From the NCBI GenBank assembly GCA_014729945.1, contig WJJC01000116.1, positions 1 through 5,584 on the forward strand: 5,584 nt of DNA, given 5' to 3'. The stretch is from Candidatus Bathyarchaeota archaeon (lineage in GTDB: Archaea > Thermoproteota > Bathyarchaeia > TCS64). The notes below the pieces were generated by a model. It was not told where the DNA came from. It made no database searches and saw nothing but the letters and a program-made list of their open reading frames with translations. The position numbers and the translations under genes are program-made. Position 1 is the stretch's first letter. Each line of letters starts with the position of its first letter. Below are positions 1-5,548 of this stretch, piece after piece.

Positions 1-173
1 CCTGTGCCTACTACGGTTGTTCTTCCTAGTATTGGGTCTTGGATTACGGTTACTTGGCCTACGTTTATTCTGCCGATGCTCAGGAAGCCGATGAATGCAA
101 TGAGTAGTATTACTATGAGTATTATGATGTTTCTTGACTCTATTCTCGGGGAATTATAATTAAATCGCTCCAA
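1..173 (-). CDS. N-terminal part of an SPFH/band 7-like membrane protein (partial)
   Basis: The minus-strand frame is open from a TTG at 173-171 to the window edge (57 codons seen). An in-frame TAG lies six codons upstream of the TTG, and no ATG is available, so TTG is the best start. Residues 1-15 are polar and charged. Residues about 16-33 form one strongly hydrophobic segment (NIIILIVILLIAFIGFL), then comes INVGQVTVIQDPILGR and TTVVGT. An N-terminal membrane anchor followed by a VGQVxVxxDPxxG stretch resembles the beginning of archaeal SPFH (stomatin/prohibitin/band 7) proteins, which form membrane-associated oligomers. That assignment is from memory of the family and rests on a short N-terminus. 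The rest of the SPFH domain is outside the window. A TATA-like box about 36 bases upstream supports expression from its own promoter with a short leader. Some other single-pass membrane protein remains possible. Confidence 0.6.
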   Translation of the reverse strand, partial: MERFNYNSPRIESRNIIILIVILLIAFIGFLSIGRINVGQVTVIQDPILGRTTVVGT

Positions 174-208
174 CTTATTCAGCTTCTGGGTCTATTAGAT
201 TTGGTGGG

Positions 209-215
209 ATATAAA
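209..215 (-). promoter_or_regulatory. TATA-like box for the SPFH-like gene
   Basis: On the minus strand this reads TTTATAT, a good archaeal box A. Transcription starting about 25 bases downstream would begin near 186, leaving a leader of roughly a dozen bases before the TTG at 173. No clear Shine-Dalgarno sequence is present in that leader, which suits short-leader archaeal transcripts. Confidence 0.4.
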
Positions 216-337
216 CGGGCAGCATATATGGGTTCTATTCTCGTGGGAATGTTATCTTGAATATGGTTTTATTATTTAACTGTATTATTGGCTTGTGCTC
301 TGTAGGGTCAACCGCTTATTGGTAATTGTATTAGCGC

Positions 338-596
338 CTTGAGATTTTGGCTGAGGGAGAGTACGCTTACAATCTTCAAGTAGTGGCTAGGAAAAGTGAT
401 GCACCTAGTTTATAGGTGTTTTTCAGGGCCCCCGAGTTTCTTAGACTGAATCGTCCTATTCAGTATGTGACGGTGGGCTTTATGGGGAAATAATGGTTTG
501 GGGGATTAGTGCTAAAATCGTTCTGGGTGAATGTTTGGGCTGCTGAAACATAATACGATGCCATCATACCAGCCTGTATCAAGAGGGATAGGATGG
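338..596 (+). other. Cluster of hairpins, possible structured RNA
   Basis: Successive inverted repeats can be read directly. 338-346 (CTTGAGATT) pairs with 371-380 (AATCTTCAAG), nine pairs with one bulged T. 402-407 (CACCTA) pairs with 413-418 (TAGGTG) over a 5-base loop and is followed by five Ts at 419-423. 428-434 (GCCCCCG) pairs with 471-478 (CGGTGGGC) with one bulged T, and encloses a perfect 7-bp hairpin at 445-451/458-464 (ACTGAAT/ATTCAGT, 6-base loop). 531-536 (ATGTTT) pairs with 546-551 (AAACAT). 561-565 (CCATC) pairs with 592-596 (GATGG). This density in a gene-free stretch suggests an RNA with secondary structure on either strand. I do not recognise it as a known RNA class, and the strand is uncertain because hairpins are nearly symmetric. 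Confidence 0.25.
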
Positions 597-729
597 TTTG
601 TTTTAACTAACGCGGTGTTTATTCCAGAGCTATTTCTCCTTTGTCTTATTATTTTGGTGTTTATATGAAGATTTCAAGTGTTGCGGGTTGATTTTTTATT
701 AACGTGTTGGTTTTTTTGGATATATTGTA

Positions 730-1641
730 TCATGTTGACAAGATATTCAGGTTTAGTGATCCTAGGATTACGCATATGCAGATTATGAATATGCTGCCTA
801 GTATGATTTTTCTTGTCTTCATGAGGGTGGGTTCATCTACTATTGAGGTTTCAAGGTTTCTTGTAACAGGGTATAATAATTTGATGAATGTGACTCCCAT
901 GATGGTTATTGAGATGGGCATCAGGATATTATAGCCGAAGTATTGGTATGTTAGTGGTGAGAGTGTCATTATTAGGATCATGCCTCCCATTGCTAGTTGG
1001 ATTCTTTGTTTGAAGGACATGTTGGAGGCGATGGAGTTTACTCCTTGTAGTTTATCTGCTTCTACATCGGTTGAGTCGAAGCCTGTGGGCATGGCGCAGA
1101 AGGCGAATATTGCGAAGAGTAGGTATCCGAAAAATACTCGTGTTGAGAACGCTCCCTGGATAGCATAGTTAGCGCTCATGGCTATCATGATCATGCCCGT
1201 GCTGATTACTGTCTCTTTTACTAGGAACCTTTTTTTCAGGTGTATTCTTGGGTAAGAGTACAGGGCGAATACTGTAAAGTATAGGGCGTTGAATAGGAAG
1301 CTTCCAGTGTTGTTTAGTAGGCTTGTTGAGAGACCGATTATGGATGATATGATGATTACTTGTTTCGCGGTGCTCTTACTTACTTTGCCTGTTGCCAGTG
1401 GTCTGGTGTTCTTGTATGTGTTTTCCTGGTCGGCTTCCAGGTCGACTATGTCATTGTATACGTATACTGCTAGGGCGGTGAAGAATGTGGCGGTTATGGA
1501 TAGTATTGTGGGTTGTATTGGGGGGAATCCTCTTCCTACTATTAGGGCTGCTACTATGCTGCACCATAGCCATAGTCCTAGTGCTTCTTTCCGTGATTTT
1601 ATTAATAGTATGCTTGATTCTAGGAAGCTGGTGCTGTGCAT
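730..1641 (-). CDS. UbiA-family membrane prenyltransferase
   Basis: This 303-residue protein belongs to the UbiA superfamily, whose members transfer an isoprenoid (or a related) group from a diphosphate donor to an acceptor within the membrane. Both metal-binding aspartate motifs are present: NDIVDLEAD at residues 63-71 followed by RPLATGKVS (80-88), and DVEADKLQG at 192-200. An aromatic/basic stretch (LYSYPRIHLKKR, 127-138) lies between them, as in the family. The rest is a series of hydrophobic helices, about eight or nine in all, so the protein is integral to the membrane. Length is normal for the family. The ATG at 1641 has AGGGG eight bases upstream. The acceptor cannot be told from the sequence. 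In archaea common possibilities are digeranylgeranylglyceryl phosphate synthase (membrane lipid ether bond) and quinone or heme side-chain transferases. The ND-x2-D-x-EAD-x(n)-RP pattern also recalls phosphoribosyl-transferring UbiA relatives. The gene is divergent from the sensor kinase and stands alone. Confidence 0.88.
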   Translation of the reverse strand: MHSTSFLESSILLIKSRKEALGLWLWCSIVAALIVGRGFPPIQPTILSITATFFTALAVYVYNDIVDLEADQENTYKNTRPLATGKVSKSTAKQVIIISSIIGLSTSLLNNTGSFLFNALYFTVFALYSYPRIHLKKRFLVKETVISTGMIMIAMSANYAIQGAFSTRVFFGYLLFAIFAFCAMPTGFDSTDVEADKLQGVNSIASNMSFKQRIQLAMGGMILIMTLSPLTYQYFGYNILMPISITIMGVTFIKLLYPVTRNLETSIVDEPTLMKTRKIILGSIFIICICVILGSLNLNILST

Positions 1642-1649
1642 AATATTGA

Positions 1650-1654
1650 CCCCT
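1650..1654 (-). promoter_or_regulatory. Ribosome binding site of the UbiA-family gene
   Basis: The minus strand reads AGGGG here, with an 8-base spacer to the ATG at 1641-1639. This supports the chosen start over internal ones. Confidence 0.5.
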
Positions 1655-1683
1655 TTTAATGTATTATTAATCTATAGTGCAGG

Positions 1684-1691
1684 TATATATT
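1684..1691 (-). promoter_or_regulatory. TATA-like box of the UbiA-family gene
   Basis: The minus strand reads AATATATA, centred about 46 bases before the ATG. A start site about 25 bases downstream, near 1662, would leave a leader of about 20 bases that includes the AGGGG ribosome binding site. Confidence 0.45.
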
Positions 1692-1815
1692 ATTTCATTT
1701 TGGGTTAATCCCGTTTGTATTGTATGAGTATCCTATGTGATGTGTTTATACTGCTGCTCTACGTGTGAATATATCAGAAAGTTGATCTAAATTATGGAAT
1801 ACGAGTAAATAATTA

Positions 1816-1824
1816 TTTTATTAT
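1816..1824 (+). promoter_or_regulatory. TATA-like box of the sensor kinase gene
   Basis: An A/T-only run (about 1811-1824) contains TTTTATTAT, centred about 30 bases before the TTG start at 1851. The spacing implies a leaderless or nearly leaderless transcript, which agrees with the absence of a Shine-Dalgarno sequence in front of the TTG. Confidence 0.4.
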
Positions 1825-1850
1825 CTCTAGCGTTTCTTCACCAGAAACAG

Positions 1851-3743
1851 TTGAAGCTAACTACAGACTATCTAGACAAAATTAGCGTGCTTCATGTAGA
1901 TGATGATGCGTCTCAGCTGTGCTTTACGAAGGAATTCCTTGGGCGCTTTGATCCAGGCATTTCCCTGGATTCTGTTCAGAATCCTCGACTAGTCATGAGT
2001 ATGCTTAGGGATAACTGGTATGATTGTATAGTTTGTGACTATCAGATGCCCGGGTTGAACGGGATTGAGTTAGCGGCTAGGATACGGGAAATATGTCATT
2101 TGCCTATTATTCTGTATACTGGGAAGGGTAGTGAAGATGTCGCGGAGAAGGCTTTTTCGGTAGGGGTTAATGATTATTTCCGTAAAGAGACGTCTCCCCA
2201 TCATTACAGGGTCTTGGCGAAAAAGATCCGGGAGATAGTTAGTCAACGAAGGACAGAGGAGATATACACAAAGCTAGTTAGTGAATCAAAAGATGCCCTA
2301 GTGATATTACTTGGGTCTCATGTTATTTATGGTAACCAGAGTTTCGCGGATCTTATCGGTGTAAATATTGATTCAGTGGAAGGCCTTGATATAATGGATT
2401 ATGTTCCACGCAAGACTAGGTACCGTATGCGTGATGCGTTGAAACGTTTGCTTGATGGTGCTGTGGATTCCTGTTGGTTGGAAGTTGAACTAGAGTGCTC
2501 TGATAGTGTTGCCTGTATTGAGATAAATGCAAGTGTGATTACGTTCGTAGATGAACAGGCTGTATTATGTAATCTACGTGATATTACTGATCGTAAGGCT
2601 CTTGAGGAAAAGTTAAGGCGATCTGAGACACGTAACCGTTCATTACTTGAACTGGCGCCTGATGGGATTATTACAATAGATATTGGTGGTAATGTTACCT
2701 GGGTTAACCCTGCTTACTCTGAAATAACAGGTTTCTCTGAGGAGGAGATAGTTGGAAAGAAGGCTTGGAGCATCGGGGCGGTTAGGAGCCCTGATATTGG
2801 TATGTTTTTCCGGTCTTTTATTGCTTTGCTAAGGGGTAAGGATGTTTCACCTCTGGAGTTTCAGTGGGTGAATAAGGATGGGGAGGTTTGCTGGGGTGAG
2901 GGCCGGGCAAGTATATTAAGGGTTGATGGTAAACGGGCTGAGGTTCTCTTGATTCTTCGGGATATTACGGGCCGTAAACAGCTTCAGGAGGATTTGAATG
3001 CGAATATTAGGAATCTTGAGAGTCTTGCTGAGGAACGGGCGCAGAAGCTAGTTGAGGGTGAGAGAATGATTGCTATTGGAGCTGTCACGTCCAGCGTTGC
3101 TCATGATTTAAGGGGTTCTCTGGGGGCTATACGTAACGCTGTTTATGTCTTGGATAAGCATCCGGAGAAAAGCATGGAGATGAGTAATTTAATTTTATCC
3201 GCGGTGGATAATGCGGTAAGTATGCTGGATGATATACGGGATAAAACGAGTTTTGAGGAATTGGAGAAAGAAGTGGTGGAACTAGGTGGCTTCATTGAAG
3301 AACTGATGCATATGTATCCCATCCCGGATCGTATAGTGGTTAAACTTGAGTTAAACAATGTTGATGTGTATATTGATAAACCCCATTTTAGGCGAGTACT
3401 AGAGAATTTGATCAGGAACGCTGTCGAGGCGATGCCGGGTCACGGAGAGCTGGAGATAGTTAATCACGTGGAGGATGATATAGTAGTATTAACCATTGAG
3501 GATACCGGGGAGGGGATTCCAGAGGAGATTAGAGAGGATCTTTTCCAGCCATTTAAGACTAGTAAAAAAATGGGAACCGGGTTAGGGTTATATTACTGTC
3601 TGAAGACCATAAAGGCTCATAACGGAACAATTGATGTTGCGTCAAGAAGGGGTAAAGGAACAAAATTCATCATACGAATGCCTTTAGAGGACAAACCTAC
3701 GGAACTTGTTGATTTCCCTCAGGTTCTTCGAAATCAAGTATAA
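1851..3743 (+). CDS. Soluble sensor histidine kinase, REC-PAS-PAS-HisKA-HATPase
   Basis: This is a 630-residue signalling kinase with no transmembrane segment, so it should sense a cytoplasmic signal. Residues 10-130 are a receiver domain with acidic pocket D17-D19, phospho-acceptor D63 (in CDYQMPGLNG), T90 and K112, all intact. Two PAS domains follow, about 135-255 and 260-380, each ending in a typical RDIT-x-RK exit (243-249 and 370-376). A likely coiled stretch (377-405) leads to the dimerisation/phosphoacceptor helix with H418 in VAHDLRGSL. The ATP-binding domain shows the N box (N519 and N523), the G1 box DTGEGIP (551-557), the F box FQPF (565-568) and the G2 box GTGLGL (575-580). All catalytic residues are present. 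TTG at 1851 is the only plausible start: an in-frame TAA lies at 1806-1808 and the next methionine is inside the receiver. An N-terminal receiver on a kinase is common in methanogens and relatives and suggests input from another kinase. No output regulator is in the window, so the signal and target are unknown. Confidence 0.93.
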   Translation: MKLTTDYLDKISVLHVDDDASQLCFTKEFLGRFDPGISLDSVQNPRLVMSMLRDNWYDCIVCDYQMPGLNGIELAARIREICHLPIILYTGKGSEDVAEKAFSVGVNDYFRKETSPHHYRVLAKKIREIVSQRRTEEIYTKLVSESKDALVILLGSHVIYGNQSFADLIGVNIDSVEGLDIMDYVPRKTRYRMRDALKRLLDGAVDSCWLEVELECSDSVACIEINASVITFVDEQAVLCNLRDITDRKALEEKLRRSETRNRSLLELAPDGIITIDIGGNVTWVNPAYSEITGFSEEEIVGKKAWSIGAVRSPDIGMFFRSFIALLRGKDVSPLEFQWVNKDGEVCWGEGRASILRVDGKRAEVLLILRDITGRKQLQEDLNANIRNLESLAEERAQKLVEGERMIAIGAVTSSVAHDLRGSLGAIRNAVYVLDKHPEKSMEMSNLILSAVDNAVSMLDDIRDKTSFEELEKEVVELGGFIEELMHMYPIPDRIVVKLELNNVDVYIDKPHFRRVLENLIRNAVEAMPGHGELEIVNHVEDDIVVLTIEDTGEGIPEEIREDLFQPFKTSKKMGTGLGLYYCLKTIKAHNGTIDVASRRGKGTKFIIRMPLEDKPTELVDFPQVLRNQV

Positions 3744-3922
3744 ATCACTTAATCCAGATTCTTTGGTTTCTGTGAATCGAGATGTTTAGGGCTGTAGTGC
3801 ATGTGGGTTCGTCTCGTATCTTGGTACTCATACTAATTGAGAAAAGAATCCTACTATCGTCTTTGTAGATACAGAATCTTTTTATTCCTATTGCTGAGTT
3901 CATTGGTCAATCGTAGGAGGCA

Positions 3923-3961
3923 ATGAGCGTGTATCACTTAAACTGGAATTACTCCTCGTAA
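3923..3961 (+). CDS. Tiny aromatic-rich reading frame in the trp leader (uncertain)
   Basis: A very good ribosome binding site, AGGAGG at 3915-3920, precedes an ATG at 3923 (2-base spacer, too close) and an in-frame GTG at 3929 (8-base spacer, ideal). The frame reads MSVYHLNWNYSS and stops at 3959-3961; from the GTG it would be 10 residues. It contains one Trp and two Tyr. Its end overlaps a small hairpin (3953-3968). Position ahead of trp genes, together with tryptophan, invites comparison with a leader peptide, but it lies upstream of the strongest TATA box (3974), so it would need a transcript from an earlier promoter, for example from the T-rich element near 3879-3886. It could be chance. 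Confidence 0.2.
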   Translation: MSVYHLNWNYSS

Positions 3962-3968
3962 AAGAGGA
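3953..3968 (+). promoter_or_regulatory. Small hairpin just upstream of the trp TATA box
   Basis: TCCTC (3953-3957) and GAGGA (3964-3968) are exact inverted repeats around a 6-base spacer. It overlaps the stop codon of the tiny frame and directly abuts the purine-rich element before the TATA box, so it could be a DNA operator or an RNA hairpin. Confidence 0.25.
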
Positions 3969-3973
3969 AACAT

Positions 3974-3981
3974 TTTATAAA
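3974..3981 (+). promoter_or_regulatory. Strong TATA box of the trp region
   Basis: TTTATAAA, flanked on the left by the purine-rich GAGGAAA (3964-3970), matches an archaeal BRE plus TATA box. Transcription should start near 4000-4005, giving a leader of about 50 bases before the 47-codon frame and about 185 bases before trpD. Confidence 0.6.
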
Positions 3982-4008
3982 AACTGCCTGGCGAGAATTG
4001 CAAACATT

Positions 4009-4022
4009 CTAACCAGTGTTAG
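4009..4022 (+). promoter_or_regulatory. Palindrome at the predicted trp transcription start, possible operator
   Basis: CTAAC (4009-4013) and GTTAG (4018-4022) are exact inverted repeats around CAGT. The site lies just downstream of the predicted start of transcription, where archaeal repressors often bind. I do not see the TGTACA-type box known for the methanogen regulator TrpY. Confidence 0.3.
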
Positions 4023-4054
4023 CCATGACACAATGAAAAAGGGGAGACTCAAAG

Positions 4055-4198
4055 ATGGAGTTTGAACCACTCCAGGTAAACTTCTTGATAAAGGAGCAGG
4101 GCCTGAACTCCAGAACCATCTCGGATACTGTTAATCCATACGTTGCGAATACTCATCTAGTGTTAATATCTTTCTTGGAGGGTTATCTTTGTCTCTGA
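4055..4198 (+). CDS. 47-residue reading frame of unknown function before trpD
   Basis: An ATG at 4055 follows GGGGAG (4041-4046) at an 8-base spacing, and the frame stays open to a TGA at 4196-4198, ten bases inside trpD, so the two would be translationally coupled. The product starts [16 protein letters not shown], includes [13 protein letters not shown], and ends EGYLCL. It has no Trp residue, so it is not a classic attenuator leader peptide. I do not recognise the sequence. It could be a small real protein, a leader frame that opens the trpD ribosome binding site, or the stump of an earlier trp gene fused by deletion, given the damage downstream. Short inverted GGAG/CTCC elements lie inside it. 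Confidence 0.4.
   Translation: MEFEPLQVNFLIKEQGLNSRTISDTVNPYVANTHLVLISFLEGYLCL
4177..4182 (+). promoter_or_regulatory. Ribosome binding site that fixes the TTG start of trpD
   Basis: GGAGGG sits six bases before TTG 4189-4191. No ATG or GTG is available at this spacing, and TrpD homology begins right here, so TTG is the start. Confidence 0.65.
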
Positions 4199-4545
4199 AA
4201 CCAGTGATAAACAAAGTAATTGACGGTGAAGATCTAGGTTTCAGAGAAGCACAAGAATCCCTTAGGCTAATAATGTCAGGGAATGCGACAAATTCACAAA
4301 TAGGGTGTTTTCTGACGGCGATGAGAATGAAGAAAGAGACCGTGGAGGAGGTATCTGGGTTCGCATCTGCAATGCGGGAATACTGTAAGACCATCAAGCC
4401 GAGGGTAAACGGGAAACTCTTGGACACATGTGGAACAGGCGGTGACAAACTAGGCACCTTTAACATCAGCACCATATCCATGTTTGTAGCAGCCGGGGCA
4501 GGAGTATCCATAGCGAAACATGGAAACCGGTCAGCATCTGGATAA
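4189..4545 (+). pseudogene. trpD: Anthranilate phosphoribosyltransferase, N-terminal third only
   Basis: TrpD transfers phosphoribose from PRPP to anthranilate, the second step of tryptophan synthesis. The 118-residue frame matches the N-terminal part of the family: the helical domain at residues 1-75, then the PRPP-binding glycine loop DTCGTGGD (79-86), TFNIST (90-95) and KHGNRS (110-115). The family is normally about 340 residues. Here it ends in a TAA at 4543-4545, just after KHGNRSAS, where the sequence switches to the end of trpB. The whole C-terminal alpha/beta domain, including the remaining anthranilate- and metal-binding residues, is missing, so the product cannot be active. Up to the break the reading frame is undamaged, which points to a recent deletion or to an assembly join. 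The promoter and leader upstream appear intact. Confidence 0.88.
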
Positions 4546-4648
4546 TGTGGACGAGTTTAAGGATGGTGAGTTTATTGTACTCAATTATTCTGGGAGGGGG
4601 GATAAGGATATAGATACTATCTTGAGGGTGTTGAATGAGGCTAGCTGA
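4520..4648 (+). pseudogene. trpB: Tryptophan synthase beta chain, C-terminal stump
   Basis: In the frame shifted relative to trpD, translation from about 4538 gives LDNVDEF, then EFIVLNYSGRGDKDIDTIL and a TGA at 4646-4648. SGRGDKD is the conserved C-terminal motif of TrpB, whose glycine/serine loop helps hold the PLP phosphate and ends the enzyme. Only about the last 36 of roughly 390-400 residues remain; the PLP lysine and nearly all of the catalytic domain are gone. An in-frame ATG at 4520 comes from trpD sequence and is unlikely to matter. TrpB normally joins indole from TrpA to serine to make tryptophan. The stop overlaps the trpA start by 14 bases, the usual close trpB-trpA coupling, which shows that the right side of the junction is native trp operon sequence. 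Confidence 0.85.
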
Positions 4649-5434
4649 GAAGATACGGCAAGTCAATAGGGATGGCTTCGGGGTGCATATGCCCCATGTT
4701 TATGTTGGTGATCCATGTATTGGCTTCACTGGAAAACTGCTTGAGGTCTTGGCTGAAAACGGTGGGGATATTCTTGAAGTAGGTATACCTTTCAGCGACC
4801 CAGTTGCTGATGGTCCAACCTTTCAGAGTGTGTGTGAACGTGCATTAGATAATGGTATTACTCCTTCAAATTGTTTGGATGTTGTTAAGAATTTTAGGGA
4901 AAAGGGGTATGATAATCCTGTGGTTTTAACAACGTATTATAATATTCCTTTCAATATGGGTTTACGGGAATTCTCTAGGAAAGCTAGTGATGCTGGTGTT
5001 CAAGGTGTTATAATACCTAATATGCCTGTTGAAGAAGCCGAGTGCTTCATAGAGGCGGCGAGAGAACATGGTGTTGATGTGATCTTTCAGGTAGCCCCGA
5101 CTACGACAGAGGAGAGACTCAAAAAGGTAGCTGATGTTGCCAAAGGGTTTCTGTATGTTATTAATGTTCAAGGTGTGACTGGTGCAAGGAAAACAATTCA
5201 CCAGAGCACAATTAATCTTATTAAAATGTTAAAGAACACATTGATCTGCCTGTACTCGCTGGTTTTGGTGTCTCTACAGCTAGGCATGCTCGGGTTCTGA
5301 TGGAGGCTGGAGCCAACGGGGTGATAGCTGGTAGCGTATATGCTAACATGTATCAAAGCTGTGCTGATCCGGTTGATAGTATATCACGTATACGAGATAA
5401 AGTCAGGGAGATTAAGTCTGGATGTATTTTTTAA
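4635..5434 (+). pseudogene. trpA: Tryptophan synthase alpha chain with a one-base frameshift
   Basis: TrpA cleaves indole-3-glycerol phosphate to indole, which passes to TrpB. The ATG at 4635 overlaps the trpB stop. Residues 1-200 read well: catalytic E48 (in ILEVGIPFSDP) and D59 (in DPVADGP), then PNMPVEEA and GVTGAR. After LIKMLK the frame goes wrong and stops at 5298-5300, giving 221 residues. In the adjacent frame the expected continuation is perfect: HIDLPVLAGFGVS, then EAGANGVIAGSVYANM, ending EIKSGCIF at a TAA 5432-5434. Adding one A to the run at 5231-5233 restores KEHIDLP and a 266-residue protein of normal length. No classic slippery heptamer is present (the site reads G TTA AAG), so programmed frameshifting is unlikely. 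It is either a recent loss of one base in an A run or a sequencing error. With a correct base the enzyme looks fully functional. Confidence 0.9.
5427..5432 (+). terminator. T tract at the end of trpA
   Basis: Six Ts overlap the trpA stop codon. Archaeal transcripts often end at such T runs without a hairpin, so this may end the trp transcript. Evidence is the run alone. Confidence 0.3.
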
Positions 5435-5518
5435 TATCCAAGCATCCCCTGTTAAGTGAATAATAGGTTTCTAGGACTGTTTTCTGTAGATGTTTAAACT
5501 GATTTACTGGTACATGGA

Positions 5519-5526
5519 TTTATTAT
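5519..5526 (+). promoter_or_regulatory. TATA-like box near the right end
   Basis: TTTATTAT is centred about 27 bases upstream of a GTG at 5549, spacing that fits a leaderless start at that codon. Confidence 0.35.
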
Positions 5527-5548
5527 CTGAGTTGTTGTCTTATACTTA

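Larger units (their letters stand above)
174..729. other. 556-base intergenic stretch with no convincing gene
   Basis: No reading frame here on either strand has a good start, a ribosome binding site and a recognisable product. The stretch separates two minus-strand genes. It contains the SPFH-gene promoter at its left end, a cluster of hairpins from about 338 to 596 (annotated separately), and a minus-strand TATA-like sequence (ATATAAA, near 660-668) just downstream of the prenyltransferase gene. On the plus strand there are T tracts near 691-696 and 711-717. I see no tRNA, no SRP RNA signature and no RNase P RNA signature. The region may encode a structured RNA, be a long untranslated region, or be remnants of a decayed gene. 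Confidence 0.6.
3744..4054 (+). other. Intergenic region and trp leader
   Basis: This stretch lies between the kinase stop and the first frame of the trp region. The first 130 bases carry no clear gene; a weak inverted repeat (GATTC at 3757-3761 with GAATC) follows the kinase stop, and a T tract at 3879-3883 might end the kinase transcript or act as an upstream TATA-like element. Further right are a tiny frame with a strong ribosome binding site (3923-3961), a small hairpin (3953-3968), a strong TATA box (3974-3981) and a palindrome (4009-4022), each listed separately. Confidence 0.6.

Noticed and set aside
376..612. Minus-strand reading frame that runs about 79 codons with one internal TGA (460-462), including a 35-residue ATG frame at 460-567
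   Set aside because: No ribosome binding site, no recognised product, and the frame crosses the strong hairpins. A decayed gene or selenocysteine readthrough cannot be supported.
174..729. tRNA, SRP RNA or RNase P RNA in the left intergenic stretch
   Set aside because: No T-loop or anticodon arm pattern, no SRP helix 8 motif and no RNase P core motifs were found on reading.
1289..1708. Plus-strand 139-residue frame antisense to the UbiA-family gene
   Set aside because: It is the shadow of a conserved membrane protein gene on the other strand, with no independent support.
3143..3358. Minus-strand frame inside the sensor kinase
   Set aside because: The kinase frame is conserved through this region with its H and ATP-binding boxes, so the opposite frame is a shadow.
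3782..3868. 28-residue ATG frame between the kinase and the trp leader
   Set aside because: No ribosome binding site, no known similarity, and length is within chance expectation.
5228..5240. Programmed ribosomal frameshifting in trpA
   Set aside because: The site (G TTA AAG) is not a canonical slippery heptamer, no following structure is evident, and TrpA families are not known to use it.
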